A stretch of 64,000 nucleotides of DNA from Haloactinomyces albus (GTDB lineage Bacteria; Actinomycetota; Actinomycetes; Mycobacteriales; Pseudonocardiaceae), in NCBI RefSeq assembly GCF_031458135.1, contig NZ_JAVDXW010000001.1, positions 1,364,001 through 1,428,000 on the forward strand, written 5' to 3'. Numbering within the stretch: position 1 is the first letter of the stretch; each line of letters starts with the position of its first letter. Under the pieces are notes generated by a model that searched no databases, was not told the DNA's origin, and saw only the letters and a program-made list of their open reading frames with translations. Shown here piece by piece: positions 27,476 to 36,763 of this stretch. The position numbers and the translations under genes were made by a program.

Positions 27476-28306
27476 TCAGTCGGCGAGATCGCGCCGCAAC
27501 GCCTGCAGACGTCCCGCCGTGCTGCCATCGATGACCTCGTCACCGATCCGGATCACCAATCCGCCTCCGAGCTCGGGATCCACCTCCAAGTGGATCGCGA
27601 TGGGACGCGAGTAGATCCGCTGCAACGTGGCAGCGAGTCGCTGCTGCTGGGCGTCGGTGAGCACCATCGCCGAGCGGACGTGGGCCACCGACCGTTCCCG
27701 CCGCCGTGCCGACAGCTCGGCCAGCTCTTCCAGTCCCTCACTGACATGTTGCCCGTGCGAGCGGGACACAAGCTGGCGAACCAGGCTCTGTGTGACCGAT
27801 TCAACTTTGCCGTCGATGAGCTGGTCCACGGTCGCGGCCTTGCCGTCGGGGTCTGCCGTCGGATCCGACAGCAGACTCTCCAGCTCCGGCTGCGCTCCGA
27901 TGATCCGACCCAGCCGGAACAGCTCGTCCTCCACCGCGTCGAGCCGCCCGGCTCGCTCGGCCTGCACCAGCAGGGCGGTTCGGGCGAGTCGCTCCAGCCC
28001 GCGGACCAGGTCGCTGGGATTCGACCAGCGGGATCCCACGGCCTCGACCACGACCGGGAGGGCCCGGGCACCGAGCCGCTCCGCCAGCAGCTCCCGGACC
28101 AGGTTCTGCCTGGATTCCGGGGCTGTGGAGGCGTCGGCGAGAGCACGCCGGAGCGTGGACTCGTCACCCAGCAGCGCTGCCACATTGAACAGCTCGTCGG
28201 CGAGCCCGGTGATCTCCGCGGGTCCGGCCCCGTCGGTGGCCTGGAGCAACTGCAGCTCGGTGGCTGCCAGTGCGTCGCGACTCGCGGCGTTCACGAGGGT
28301 GCTCAA
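27476..28306 (-). CDS. atpH: ATP synthase delta subunit
   Basis: A 276-residue peripheral-stalk subunit joining F1 to the b subunits. It is longer than the 180-residue enterobacterial form, as usual for actinobacteria. The C-terminal [27 protein letters not shown] is the diagnostic OSCP/delta signature. The start is TTG 28306 with AGGAAGG seven bases upstream; a GTG four codons downstream is an alternative. A 106-bp spacer with no visible gene separates it from atpF. Confidence 0.92.
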   Translation of the reverse strand: MSTLVNAASRDALAATELQLLQATDGAGPAEITGLADELFNVAALLGDESTLRRALADASTAPESRQNLVRELLAERLGARALPVVVEAVGSRWSNPSDLVRGLERLARTALLVQAERAGRLDAVEDELFRLGRIIGAQPELESLLSDPTADPDGKAATVDQLIDGKVESVTQSLVRQLVSRSHGQHVSEGLEELAELSARRRERSVAHVRSAMVLTDAQQQRLAATLQRIYSRPIAIHLEVDPELGGGLVIRIGDEVIDGSTAGRLQALRRDLAD

Positions 28307-28412
28307 CTCTCAGCCTTCCTCTCCGGGCTCTGCCTTCGTAAGCCCCACCCAATGGGCCACAGCCCTGCCTGCCGAACTCGGCTTTGCTTGGATCATCAGC
28401 CTGCGAAGCCCT

Positions 28413-28988
28413 TCAGACCCTGTTCGATTCCGACGAGGTCGATCCGGACGGGGCCGAAGTGGTCTCCAGTTCGTCGAGGAACCGGTCCACGGTTCCGCGG
28501 CGACGAGCCTCGTCCTCGAGGGATTCCCCGACCACGCGACTCGCCAGGTCCACCGCCTGTCGTCCCAGGTCGGCACGCAGCTCCGCCACGATCTGCGATC
28601 GCTGAGCGGCGAGTTGGGCCTGACCCTGGTTGACGATCCGATCCGATTCGGCCTGGGCCTGGGTCCGCATCTCCTCGACGATCTGCTGACCTTCGGCGCG
28701 GGCGTCGTCGCGGATCCGAGCAGCCTCGGCGCGGGCTTCGGCCAACTGCTCCTTGTACTGCTCCATGGTCCGCTGAGCCTCGGCCTGTGCCTCCTCGGCT
28801 CGCGCGATCCCGCCTTCGATCCGCTCGCTGCGCTCCTTGTAGATCTTCTCGAAGCGCGGCACGACGTACTTGTGAACGAAGAAGTACAGGATCGCGAACG
28901 AGATCAGACCGATGATCGTCTCGGGGACATGCGGGAACAGGGGGTTGGGCTGCCCCTGCGCCAACACCGTGGTGTTCTCGTTCAACAC
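28413..28988 (-). CDS. atpF: ATP synthase b subunit
   Basis: A 191-residue b subunit with one N-terminal membrane helix (about residues 24-43, [20 protein letters not shown]) and then a long, highly charged right-handed coiled coil (Glu/Ala/Arg-rich, residues 50-165) that forms the stator stalk. The Ser/Thr-rich last 20 residues are disordered. GTG 28988 has GAGGAGAG upstream. It sits in the standard B-E-F-H order. Confidence 0.95.
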   Translation of the reverse strand: MLNENTTVLAQGQPNPLFPHVPETIIGLISFAILYFFVHKYVVPRFEKIYKERSERIEGGIARAEEAQAEAQRTMEQYKEQLAEARAEAARIRDDARAEGQQIVEEMRTQAQAESDRIVNQGQAQLAAQRSQIVAELRADLGRQAVDLASRVVGESLEDEARRRGTVDRFLDELETTSAPSGSTSSESNRV

Positions 28989-29016
28989 GATCTCTCCTCG
29001 CTGAAGTCTCGCCGGA

Positions 29017-29223
29017 TCACATGAAGACGAAGGCGAGCACCAGACCGAAGATCGCGAGTGCCTCGGCGAGTGCGAAGCCCAGAATCGCGATGCCCTGGAG
29101 CACGCCGCGAGCCTCCGGCTGGCGGGCGGTGCCGTTGATGAATGCGGCGAAGATCAGGCCGATACCGATGCCGGGGCCGATGGCCGAGAGACCGTAGCCA
29201 AGAATGGCAATGTTGCCTTCCAC
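29017..29223 (-). CDS. atpE: ATP synthase c subunit
   Basis: A 68-residue hairpin of two membrane helices. Helix 1 has the Gly motif [13 protein letters not shown], the polar loop is ARQPEARG, and helix 2 carries the proton-binding Glu54 ([10 protein letters not shown]). The spacing fits a proton-driven ring; I see no Na+-type Gln/Ser ligand set. This is also the subunit targeted by bedaquiline in mycobacteria. GTG start at 29223. Confidence 0.96.
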   Translation of the reverse strand: MEGNIAILGYGLSAIGPGIGIGLIFAAFINGTARQPEARGVLQGIAILGFALAEALAIFGLVLAFVFM

Positions 29224-29273
29224 CGTGAATATTTCCTTTCACTCGGTCCGCAGAAGTTGCGGATCGGGTCGTG

Positions 29274-30056
29274 TCAGTGCTCCTCCGCCACGGCACCACC
29301 GATGTAGCTGGCGGTGAGCATGGTGAAGATGTAGGCCTGCAGGAACTGAATCATCAACTCGAAGAACATCAGGACGATGCTCAGAATCAAGGCAAGTGGC
29401 CCGGCCACCATGCCCAGGACACCGGCGTGCAACAGCAGGTACTCGCCGCCCATGATGAACACCAGCAGGACGAGGTGACCCGCGAACATATTGGCGAACA
29501 GTCGCAGGGACAGCGTCAACGGCCGCACGAGGATGTTCGAGACGAACTCGAGCGGGGTCACCAATGGCCGGATCCAGCCGGGAACGCCGGACGGCCAGGT
29601 CTGATGCTTGAGATAACCCACTGCCCCGTGCCGGTGGATGCCGGCACCGTTGTAGACCAGCCAGACCACGAGTGCGATCCCATAGGGAACGCCGGGATTC
29701 GACATCGTCGGGAGCTGCAACAGCGGCACGAAACCGAAGACGTTGTTCACCACGATGAAGGTGAACACGGTGACCAGCAGCGGCAGGTAGGGACGCAGAT
29801 CCTTACCCCCGATCATGTCCCGGCCGATGTTGTTGCGGACGAAGTCGTACGTGCTCTCCGCGGCGAACTGCAGCTTGCCGGGAACGATCGACGACTTGCG
29901 CAGGGCTGCCCAGAAGAAGACGCCGATGATGACGATCGACAGAACCAGCAGCACCATCGGTTTGGTGATCCCGGACACAATCGCCGGGTAATCGAAGCTG
30001 CTCACTCCGGGGGGTTGGAATTCCCCTCCTTCGGCAGCCAACACCGGTGTGCTCAC
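29274..30056 (-). CDS. atpB: ATP synthase a subunit
   Basis: A 260-residue membrane subunit forming the proton half-channels. The conserved LTLSLRLFANMFAGHL carries the essential Arg, and the C-terminal helix ends in MIQFLQAYIFTMLTASYIGGA. GTG 30056 is preferred because AAGGAG lies six bases upstream; the ATG 72 bases further upstream has no RBS and would add 24 residues without family support. The next gene upstream is the small AtpZ-like protein. Confidence 0.94.
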   Translation of the reverse strand: MSTPVLAAEGGEFQPPGVSSFDYPAIVSGITKPMVLLVLSIVIIGVFFWAALRKSSIVPGKLQFAAESTYDFVRNNIGRDMIGGKDLRPYLPLLVTVFTFIVVNNVFGFVPLLQLPTMSNPGVPYGIALVVWLVYNGAGIHRHGAVGYLKHQTWPSGVPGWIRPLVTPLEFVSNILVRPLTLSLRLFANMFAGHLVLLVFIMGGEYLLLHAGVLGMVAGPLALILSIVLMFFELMIQFLQAYIFTMLTASYIGGAVAEEH

Positions 30057-30130
30057 CTGGGCTCCTTCCGGTTCTCCCGAGGGCCACCCGAGACCGACTC
30101 GGGTCCACACCTTCGGGGGAATCTTCACGA

Positions 30131-30358
30131 TCAGGACTTAACGTACCTGACGTACACCAGGTACACGGAGGCGGCCCCACCCCCGACGAGACCGAGCGGA
30201 AGGAACAGGATCGTTCCCAGCCACTCGTCCAGTCCCCATCCGGCCAGGCCGTAGAAGAGCGGACCGCTGAGCATGTACGCCAACGCGGTCCACGCATCCG
30301 CCCGCTGACCACCGCCATTGCCGTTCTGATCAGGGGTTTTTCCGGATGAGGCGTTCAT
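30131..30358 (-). CDS. AtpZ/AtpI-family small membrane protein
   Basis: A 75-residue protein with two membrane helices. The pattern ALAYMLSGPLFYGLAGWGLDEWLGT followed by a second Gly-rich helix (LPLGLVGGGAASVYLVYVRYV) is that of the small AtpZ/'ATPase gene 1' family found ahead of atpB. These proteins are linked to assembly of the c-ring or Mg2+ supply for the ATP synthase. Its ATG overlaps the stop of the preceding gene by 4 bases (ATGA), so both are translated together. Confidence 0.8.
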   Translation of the reverse strand: MNASSGKTPDQNGNGGGQRADAWTALAYMLSGPLFYGLAGWGLDEWLGTILFLPLGLVGGGAASVYLVYVRYVKS

Positions 30359-30912
30359 TGCAGCCGCAGGTTACCAGCCGGTTGTCCGCTTCCTGCACCT
30401 GCACTGGAGGCGTCATTGCTGGGCACGGGTGTGATGGTGGCCACGCGGGCGCGCAGGAAGCCGACAAGTTCGCCGGCGGTCCACACCACCGCGGCAACCA
30501 GAATGGCCAACGCGAACGCTCGGATATCGAACAACGTGGTGTCCGCCAGTACGAGCAACAGCGTGAGCAGTGCCACGAACTTGCCGCAGTAGCAGCCGAT
30601 CGCCACGGCCATGACCGTGACCGGCTGGGCTTTCGCGGTCCAGCGCATCGCGACGATGTTGAACCAGCAGCAGGCGATCACCAGCAGCGCGCCGAATGCG
30701 GCACCCACCGCACCCGGAAAGCCGGACAGCAGCGAGGCGACGAGAACGGTGAGCAGGCCCACTGCCACGGTCGACCACAGCGCGGGCCGCAGCATCGCCG
30801 TCACGAAGCGGAGCACCGTGGTCTCGGTCGTTTCGGTGACCTCGGTCGTTTCGGCGTTCTCCGGGGCCGGAGCCGCCGTGTCGGCTGGAAGCTGTCCAGC
30901 GGAAGAATTCAT
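30355..30912 (-). CDS. atpI: ATP synthase protein I-like membrane protein
   Basis: A 185-residue protein: residues 1-35 are polar with a Thr/Glu tract (TTEVTETTETT), four hydrophobic helices follow to about residue 155, and the C-terminus is a Ser/Gly-rich tail. Position at the head of the atp operon, topology and the WFNIVAMRW / FALAILVAAVVWTAGELVGFLRAR phrases match actinobacterial AtpI, a chaperone-like protein for Fo assembly. ATG 30912. Three 14-bp tandem repeats lie just upstream, in the short gap to wecA. Confidence 0.8.
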   Translation of the reverse strand: MNSSAGQLPADTAAPAPENAETTEVTETTETTVLRFVTAMLRPALWSTVAVGLLTVLVASLLSGFPGAVGAAFGALLVIACCWFNIVAMRWTAKAQPVTVMAVAIGCYCGKFVALLTLLLVLADTTLFDIRAFALAILVAAVVWTAGELVGFLRARVATITPVPSNDASSAGAGSGQPAGNLRLQ

Positions 30913-30943
30913 CTGGCTCTCGTCATCCGGCGGCTGCCGCCAC

Positions 30944-30989
30944 CATCGGGTGGCCGGCATCGGGTGGCTGGCATCGGGTGGCTGGCATC
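30944..30989. repeat. Three 14-bp tandem repeats upstream of atpI
   Basis: CATCGGGTGGCCGG (30944-30957) is followed by two identical copies of CATCGGGTGGCTGG (30958-30985) and the start of a degraded fourth. The array fills most of the 86-bp gap between wecA and atpI, just before the first gene of the ATP synthase operon. Copy number may vary between strains. Confidence 0.8.
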
Positions 30990-30998
30990 GTGCGGCGG

Positions 30999-32147
30999 TC
31001 AGCGGGCCCGTATCCTGGGAACAATCGAAATGATACCGGCAACGAGCACCACGAAGCCCATTGCCCAGGCCACGACGAGCACATCGAACAGGGTGAGCGA
31101 GACGGCGCCGAAGGCCAGCACCGCCGCCCACAGGTAGATGAGCAATACGGCGCGCCGCTGCGAGTGCCCGATCTCGAGCAGCCGGTGGTGCAGGTGCATC
31201 TTGTCCGCGTGGAAGGGGCTCCTGCCCGCACGGGTACGGCGCACCACCGCCAGGATCAGGTCCAGCAGCGGCACGAACAGCACCGCCACCACGACGATCA
31301 GCGGCGCGAACAAGCCGAGCGCGTCCTCGGGGGTGAAGCTGGTGGGATCCATCTTCCCCGCCGCGGTGGTACTGGCGGCTGCCAGCATGAGCCCGATCAG
31401 CATCGATCCCGAGTCGCCCATGAAGATCCGTGCGGGCTGGAAGTTGTACGGCAGGAAACCCAGGCAGGCCCCGGCGATGGTGGCGGCGATCAGCGCAGGC
31501 GGATACGCCGTGACATCGCCGTTCTGGTTCTGCAGCAGGCTGAGCGAGAACGCACACGTCGCGCTCGCGGCGATGAGGCCGATACCGGAGGCGAGACCGT
31601 CGAGTCCATCGACGAAGTTCATCGCATTGATCATCGCGACGGTGAGCAGCACGGTCAGCAACTGGCCCTGGTTGGGGCTCAGCACCAGCACCGAGCCGAT
31701 GTCGCTGGTCTGGCCACTCGAGGGCAGCATGAACCAGCGCACGCCCATCAGCACCAGAATCCCGGCGGCGGTGACCTGACCGGCGAGTTTCGTCAGCGAG
31801 TCCAGTTCGAAGCGGTCGTCGAGCGCGCCGACCACCGTGATCAGGCCACCGGCGAGGATCACCGCGAGTGCGTCGTTGGAGTAGTCGAAGCTGCGCGAGA
31901 GGGCGGGCAGGTTGTTGGCCAGGAACATGCCCCCGAGCACGCCCCCGTACATGGCGACGCCGCCCATCCGGGGAATCGGGGTGAGGTGCACGTCCCGGCG
32001 CCGGGGGTGGGCGACCGCGCCGGTCCGGAGGGCCACCACCCGGACGATTCCGGTGAGCAGGAACGTGACCGCCGCCGATGTCAGGCAGATGAGCAGGTAC
32101 TCCCGCGCCGGAAGACCGGCGGGCGCCCATGCTGGTGTGCTGTCCAC
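30999..32147 (-). CDS. wecA: WecA/Rfe-type undecaprenyl-phosphate GlcNAc-1-phosphate transferase
   Basis: A 382-residue polytopic enzyme (about 11 helices) of the MraY/WecA superfamily. Landmarks are the first loop HPRRRDVHLTPIPRMGGVAM, the catalytic DD in VVGALDDRFELD, NFVDGLDGLASG, the IFMGDSGSMLIG block, and the cytoplasmic HADKMHLHHRLLEIGHSQ. The HHRL motif in the last loop marks WecA-type rather than MraY enzymes. In mycobacteria this gene, also near atp, starts arabinogalactan linker synthesis on the polyprenyl carrier. GTG 32147. Confidence 0.92.
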   Translation of the reverse strand: MDSTPAWAPAGLPAREYLLICLTSAAVTFLLTGIVRVVALRTGAVAHPRRRDVHLTPIPRMGGVAMYGGVLGGMFLANNLPALSRSFDYSNDALAVILAGGLITVVGALDDRFELDSLTKLAGQVTAAGILVLMGVRWFMLPSSGQTSDIGSVLVLSPNQGQLLTVLLTVAMINAMNFVDGLDGLASGIGLIAASATCAFSLSLLQNQNGDVTAYPPALIAATIAGACLGFLPYNFQPARIFMGDSGSMLIGLMLAAASTTAAGKMDPTSFTPEDALGLFAPLIVVVAVLFVPLLDLILAVVRRTRAGRSPFHADKMHLHHRLLEIGHSQRRAVLLIYLWAAVLAFGAVSLTLFDVLVVAWAMGFVVLVAGIISIVPRIRAR

Positions 32148-32415
32148 GGCAGCGGCTCAGGAGCGGGCGACAGTGGTCCGCACGGGATCGACATCCACAC
32201 CCCACGGCGGCATAGTCACAGTTCGGTGCTCCTCATCGCAGTCCACGTTGTGCATCCGTACGCTCACGCTATCGGGCCACGGCACGGACGCTCATCACCG
32301 GTCCGGCCGCAGCGCCCCACCTCGGCAGCCCACCACGGTGACGTGCCCGCCAGGACAGGCCCGTTCGGTCCCGAGCACGGTCCCCGAGCCGGGACAGCGG
32401 CTCCCCGTGCTCTTC

Positions 32416-33063
32416 CTACTCGGAGGTGACCTCCACGCCGAGGACCTCGGACACCTCGGCCGCACTCACCGCGCCCGCACGCAGCATTCGCGGCTGGGCC
32501 TGGGTCAGGTCCACGATGGTCGAGGCCACCGCGTCCTGAGCGGGGCCGCTTTCCAGGTACACCGAGACCGCATCACCGAACTGTTCCCGTGCCTGCTCGG
32601 CGGTGGCCGCCGGGGGGTGGCCGGTGCTGTTGGCACTGGAGACCGCCATCGGCCCCACCTCACGCAGCAGATCGAGGGCCACGGGGTGCAGCGGCATCCG
32701 CAGGTTCACGGTTCCCCGGGTATCACCGAGATCCCAGGCCAGCGACGGTGCCTGCGGCAGGATCAACGAGAGTCCTCCGGGCCAGAAAGCCTCGATCAGC
32801 GCACGGGCCTGCCGCGGCACCGACAACACCAGACCGTCCACGGTGGACCATGATCCGACCAGGACCGGCACCGGCATGTCCCGCCCGCGCCCCTTCGCGG
32901 CCAGCAACGACCCCACCGCTGTGGAATCGAAGGCATCGGCGCCGATGCCGTACACCGTGTCGGTGGGCAACACGACCAGCCCACCGGCTCGTACCGCATT
33001 GGCAGCCGCAGCCAGCCCCGTCTCCCGACTGTCCGGACGTTTGCAGTCATAGACCGTGCTCAC
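32416..33063 (-). CDS. sua5: Sua5/YrdC L-threonylcarbamoyladenylate synthase
   Basis: A 215-residue enzyme that makes threonylcarbamoyl-AMP for the t6A37 modification of ANN-decoding tRNAs. The YrdC domain has the family signatures VVLPTDTVYGIGADAFD near residue 33 and later KGRGRDMPVPVLV, SLILPQAP and MAVSSANSTGHP. It lacks the long extra C-terminal domain of archaeal Sua5. GTG 33063 (AGGATCG upstream) is preferred over the open frame upstream to 33210, which is Arg/Pro-rich. It lies in the standard prmC-sua5-wecA order, though a plus-strand hydrolase gene interrupts it here. Confidence 0.92.
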   Translation of the reverse strand: MSTVYDCKRPDSRETGLAAAANAVRAGGLVVLPTDTVYGIGADAFDSTAVGSLLAAKGRGRDMPVPVLVGSWSTVDGLVLSVPRQARALIEAFWPGGLSLILPQAPSLAWDLGDTRGTVNLRMPLHPVALDLLREVGPMAVSSANSTGHPPAATAEQAREQFGDAVSVYLESGPAQDAVASTIVDLTQAQPRMLRAGAVSAAEVSEVLGVEVTSE

Positions 33064-33297
33064 GACTGCGATCCTGGCACGCCCGCTGCGGCGCCGTACG
33101 ACGAGGTGCGGTGACGTACGGCGAGGTACGCGCGGTGCGGACCCGCACGCGCCGGAATATCCTGAACAACCGTCCGGAACACCCTCTTTTCGTGCACCCG
33201 GATGTAGCAACCCGGGTACCGATGTCGATGTTGGTGGCGGACAACATCATCCGCAGGCCGCTCCCGGCAAGCCGCTCCGACAAAAGGAGAGAGAACA

Positions 33298-34167
33298 ATG
33301 ACCGCCCCACCGCAGGGTGTCGACATCGACCACAGCACCTTCCCGGCAGGGACGATCCGCTACTACCGTGCCGGATCCAGTGGTCCGCCGATCGTTCTGC
33401 TGCACGGAGGCGGGGTGGACAACGGGCTGCTGGCCTGGCGCCACGCGATCCCGGCCCTCGCGGTGGACCACCGTGTCCACGTGCCCGACCTCCCCGGCCG
33501 GGGCGGCAGTGTCGACTGGACCGGCCGGGCGGATCAGCGCAACCTGGAGGAAGTGCTGCGCTGGCTGCTCGACTCGTGGGGACTCGACGACGCGACTCTG
33601 GTGGGCCTGTCCCTGGGCGGCAGCGTCGCCACCGGATTCGCGCTGCGGCATCCGCACCGCGTACGCGGGCTGATCCTGGTCGGTTCCGGTGGGATGCAGC
33701 CCCGGGTGGACAACCAACTGCTGCTCCATCTCTTGCTGCGAACACGCTTCGCAGGCCCCCTGATCGCCCGGCTGCTCCGGCTGAATCGGGGTTTCAGCCG
33801 CCGGTACCTGGCGCGCGGCGCCTTCGCCGGTTCGGAACCGATCACCGACCTGGAACGGATCATCGACGAGGTGCACGCCGAGCTGCGCACCTGCGGTTCG
33901 GTGTTCACCGACTGGATGACCGACGCGGTGGGACGGCGGTCGATGCAGGTCAACCACCTTCCCCACCTCAACCGGATTCACTGCCCGACGATGTTCATCC
34001 ACGGTGAGCAGGACGCGATGGTGCCCGTGGCCTCCGCGCGCGAAGCCTCCGGAGCCGTCCCGGATGCGCAACTGCGGGTGGTCTCCGGGGCCGGTCACTG
34101 GGTGAACCGGGAGAAGCCCAACGAGTTCAACGCCGCTCTGCGGGAGTTCCTCAACGGTAAGCTGTGA
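33298..34167 (+). CDS. Alpha/beta hydrolase inserted between prmC and sua5
   Basis: A 289-residue hydrolase. The oxyanion strand PPIVLLHGGGVDNG, nucleophile elbow GLSLGGSVAT (about residues 103-112), acid strand MFIHGEQDAMVPVA and catalytic His in GAGHWVNREKP are all present. The substrate is unknown; lipid esters and lactones are typical of relatives. RBS AAAAGGAGAG precedes ATG 33298. It runs against the surrounding minus-strand housekeeping genes, so it is an insertion into that conserved order. Confidence 0.85.
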   Translation: MTAPPQGVDIDHSTFPAGTIRYYRAGSSGPPIVLLHGGGVDNGLLAWRHAIPALAVDHRVHVPDLPGRGGSVDWTGRADQRNLEEVLRWLLDSWGLDDATLVGLSLGGSVATGFALRHPHRVRGLILVGSGGMQPRVDNQLLLHLLLRTRFAGPLIARLLRLNRGFSRRYLARGAFAGSEPITDLERIIDEVHAELRTCGSVFTDWMTDAVGRRSMQVNHLPHLNRIHCPTMFIHGEQDAMVPVASAREASGAVPDAQLRVVSGAGHWVNREKPNEFNAALREFLNGKL

Positions 34168-34224
34168 TCCGCGTACCGAGACGAATGGTTCCACGAGCTC
34201 GGTGGGCTGGTAGCCGAAGCACCA

Positions 34225-35106
34225 TCACACCGACGCACCCGGATCGGCGCGGCGGGCGGTGGCGAAGCGAGGGCGCCCCGCGAGGTCGGTGTGCTCCTCG
34301 GCGCCTGCCAACACCCGTCGCGCCGCCAGCATGGCCGGAACCGATCCCCCGTGGGTGTCGTCGTGCTCGATGGCCACGTGTCCGCCCGGGCGTAGCAGCC
34401 GTGCCGCGCAGGCGACCACATGCCGCACCACGTCGAGGCCGTCCCGTCCACCGAACACGGCCTCGTGCGGATCGTGATTGCCGACTTCGGGAGGCACCGG
34501 CGTTCCGTCCGGAACGTAGGGCGGGTTGGACACCACCAGGTCCACCAACCCCTCGAGTTCCAGCAGCAGCATCGAGTCCGCCACATCGCCTGCATACAGC
34601 CGGATCGGTGTGTCACCGGCCTGCGCTCGCTCGTTGGCGTTGCGGCGTGCCCAGGACAGAGCCGTGGCGTCCTTCTCGACGGCGTGCACCGTGGCGTCGG
34701 GGCGTGCCTCGGCCAGGGCCAGTGCCAATATTCCCGAGCCGGTGCACAGATCCACGACCACCGGGTTGTCCACGCCCTCCAGACCGGCCAGTCCCCATTC
34801 GAACAGCAGCTCGGTCTCCAGGCGCGGCACGAACACACCCGGTCCGACGGAGAGGGTGACATTGCCCAGGGTCGCGGTGCCCGTCAGGTGCTGCAGCGGC
34901 ACCCGTGCGGCACGCTGCCGCACCAGCTCGTACAGCGCCTCGACCACCGGGGGGTCCACGAGCGGGACCATCATCAGTTTGGTGCGTTCCACCCCCAGCA
35001 GGTGGGCAGCCAGCAGCTCCACATCGGTGCGTGGGCTGGCCACGCCTGCCGAGGACAGGAGGCGTTCGGCTTCCAGGATGGCCAGGCGCAGCGGTTGACG
35101 GCTCAC
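34225..35106 (-). CDS. prmC: PrmC, release-factor glutamine methyltransferase
   Basis: A 293-residue enzyme methylating the Gln of the GGQ motif in release factors RF1 and RF2. The N-terminal helical domain carries VPLQHLTGTATLGNVTL, the SAM loop is VVDLCTGSGILALALA (about 117-132), and the catalytic NPPY is at residues 194-197. GTG 35106. It lies 95 bp downstream of its substrate gene prfA, the usual arrangement. Confidence 0.94.
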   Translation of the reverse strand: MSRQPLRLAILEAERLLSSAGVASPRTDVELLAAHLLGVERTKLMMVPLVDPPVVEALYELVRQRAARVPLQHLTGTATLGNVTLSVGPGVFVPRLETELLFEWGLAGLEGVDNPVVVDLCTGSGILALALAEARPDATVHAVEKDATALSWARRNANERAQAGDTPIRLYAGDVADSMLLLELEGLVDLVVSNPPYVPDGTPVPPEVGNHDPHEAVFGGRDGLDVVRHVVACAARLLRPGGHVAIEHDDTHGGSVPAMLAARRVLAGAEEHTDLAGRPRFATARRADPGASV

Positions 35107-35201
35107 GCCGACAAGCCTAGAGCTCCGGGGAAGTCACCGTGATCGCGGTACATGGCACGAAAAGTCACCACCCGGGAAATCGCCGCTGTCGGAGACCTCG
35201 G

Positions 35202-36272
35202 TCAGGTAGCGGAGGTAAGTCGCTCCTGCCGATCCGCCGAGACCAGCGCCGCGAGCACGGCATCGAGCTCGCCGTCGAGAACGTGGTCGAGGTTGTAGGC
35301 CTTGAAGTTGATCCGATGGTCGGAGATGCGGTTCTCCGGGAAGTTGTAGGTACGCACCCGTTCCGAACGATCCACCGTGCGCACCTGGCTACGGCGGGTC
35401 TCGGCGACCTCGCGCTCGGCCTCCTCCTCGGCGATCGCCTGCAGGCGCGCCTGCAACACCTGGGTGGCGCGGAGCTTGTTCTGCAGCTGTGATTTCTCGT
35501 TCTGGCAGGAGACCACGATGCCCGTGGGCAGGTGGGTGATCCGCACCGCCGAGTCGGTGGTGTTCACACTCTGACCGCCCGGCCCGGACGAGCGGTGAAC
35601 ATCGACGCGCAGGTCCTTCTCGTCGATCTCGACCTCGACCTCTTCGGGCTCGGGGTACACCAGCACTCCGGCGGCCGAGGTGTGCACCCGTCCCTGGGAC
35701 TCGGTGACCGGCACGCGCTGAACGCGATGCACCCCGCCCTCGAACTTCAGCTGGGACCAGACACCGTCCGGACCCGTATCGGCTTTGTTCTTCACCGACA
35801 GGGTGATGTCCTTGTAGCCACCGAGATCGGATTCCGTGGAACCGAGGACCTCGACTCGCCATCCCCGGCGCTCGGCATAACGCAGGTACATGCGCAGCAG
35901 GTCACCGGCGAACAGGGCCGACTCCTCGCCACCCTCACCGGACTTGATCTCCACCAGGACATCGGAGGAGTCACGCGGGTCACGCGGGATCAGCAGCTCG
36001 GTGAGCTTGCCCTCCAGCTCCGGGACCGTCCCGGCCAGCTCGTCGGCCTCCGCGGCGAAACCGGCGTCCGCACCGGCGAGCTCCCGTGCGGTGGCCAGGT
36101 CGGAGCGAGCCTGCTCCAGCTGCTGCGCGGCCTGCACGATGGGGGTCAGTTCGGCGTGGCGTTTGCCCAGCTTGCGTGCACGGTCCTGATCGGCGTGCAC
36201 GTCCGGGTCAGCCAGCCGTTGCTCCAGCTCGGCGTGCTCGGCGACCAGGTCCTCGAGCTTCGATGTGTCCAC
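35202..36272 (-). CDS. prfA: Peptide chain release factor 1
   Basis: A 356-residue RF1 recognising UAA and UAG. The codon-reading P-x-T element is PVT in [10 protein letters not shown], which separates it from RF2. The peptidyl-tRNA hydrolysis motif [17 protein letters not shown] is intact, and the Gln of GGQ is the residue methylated by PrmC. The long N-terminal coiled coil (residues 1-100) is complete. GTG 36272. A strong terminator after rpmE separates the transcript of this gene from rpmE. Confidence 0.95.
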   Translation of the reverse strand: MDTSKLEDLVAEHAELEQRLADPDVHADQDRARKLGKRHAELTPIVQAAQQLEQARSDLATARELAGADAGFAAEADELAGTVPELEGKLTELLIPRDPRDSSDVLVEIKSGEGGEESALFAGDLLRMYLRYAERRGWRVEVLGSTESDLGGYKDITLSVKNKADTGPDGVWSQLKFEGGVHRVQRVPVTESQGRVHTSAAGVLVYPEPEEVEVEIDEKDLRVDVHRSSGPGGQSVNTTDSAVRITHLPTGIVVSCQNEKSQLQNKLRATQVLQARLQAIAEEEAEREVAETRRSQVRTVDRSERVRTYNFPENRISDHRINFKAYNLDHVLDGELDAVLAALVSADRQERLTSAT

Positions 36273-36313
36273 GTGCCTCTACCTTCATGACGAGCCGACT
36301 GCACCAACAGAAA

Positions 36314-36351
36314 ACGGCGCCCGCCCCACGCATCGCGGTGGCGGGCGCCGT
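36314..36351 (-). terminator. Intrinsic terminator after rpmE
   Basis: On the minus strand a perfect 12-bp stem, ACGGCGCCCGCC with GGCGGGCGCCGT, closes a 14-base loop and runs straight into TTTTCTG. It lies eight bases after the rpmE stop codon. Confidence 0.85.
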
Positions 36352-36359
36352 CGGCTCGG

Positions 36360-36590
36360 CTACTTCTTGGTGCGGGCACCCTGCGGGCGACGACCGTAGC
36401 GGGCCTCGAAGCGGGCGACGCGGCCACCGGTGTCCAGAATCTTCTGCTTGCCCGTGTAGAACGGGTGGCAGTTCGAGCACACCTCGACGTTGATGGTGCC
36501 GGTGTTGCGGGTGCTGCGCGTGGTGAAACTGTTCCCACAGCCGCAGTTCACCTGAGTTTCCACGTATTCGGGATGAATGTCAGACTTCAT
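36360..36590 (-). CDS. rpmE: Ribosomal protein bL31, zinc-binding type
   Basis: A 76-residue protein of the large ribosomal subunit. Cys16, Cys18, Cys38 and Cys41 (CGC and CSNC) form the zinc site, so this is the C+ form rather than the zinc-free paralogue made in zinc starvation. The conserved [15 protein letters not shown] and HPFYTGKQK are present. ATG 36590 with AGGAGAGG upstream; a strong hairpin terminator follows. Confidence 0.96.
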   Translation of the reverse strand: MKSDIHPEYVETQVNCGCGNSFTTRSTRNTGTINVEVCSNCHPFYTGKQKILDTGGRVARFEARYGRRPQGARTKK

Positions 36591-36763
36591 GCCTTGTCCT
36601 CTCCTCGTGGCCGCCGGGTCCACACGGCGTGTGCCGCGCGGTGAACCGGAGCCGGAACCAAGCGCACAGTGTGCCAGAAGCACACACTTGACCTGCAACG
36701 CAGGTGGCGTCGGAGGTATTCCGGAGCAGGCATCTCCGCGGAGACGGGCATCGGCGCAGCCGG

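Noticed and set aside
29017-29223. Sodium-dependent c subunit
   Set aside because: The helix around Glu54 lacks the Gln/Ser/Thr ligands expected for Na+, so a proton-driven ring was annotated.
30944-30989. Possible CRISPR array from the tandem repeats
   Set aside because: Units are 14 bp with no spacers between them and no cas genes are in the window.
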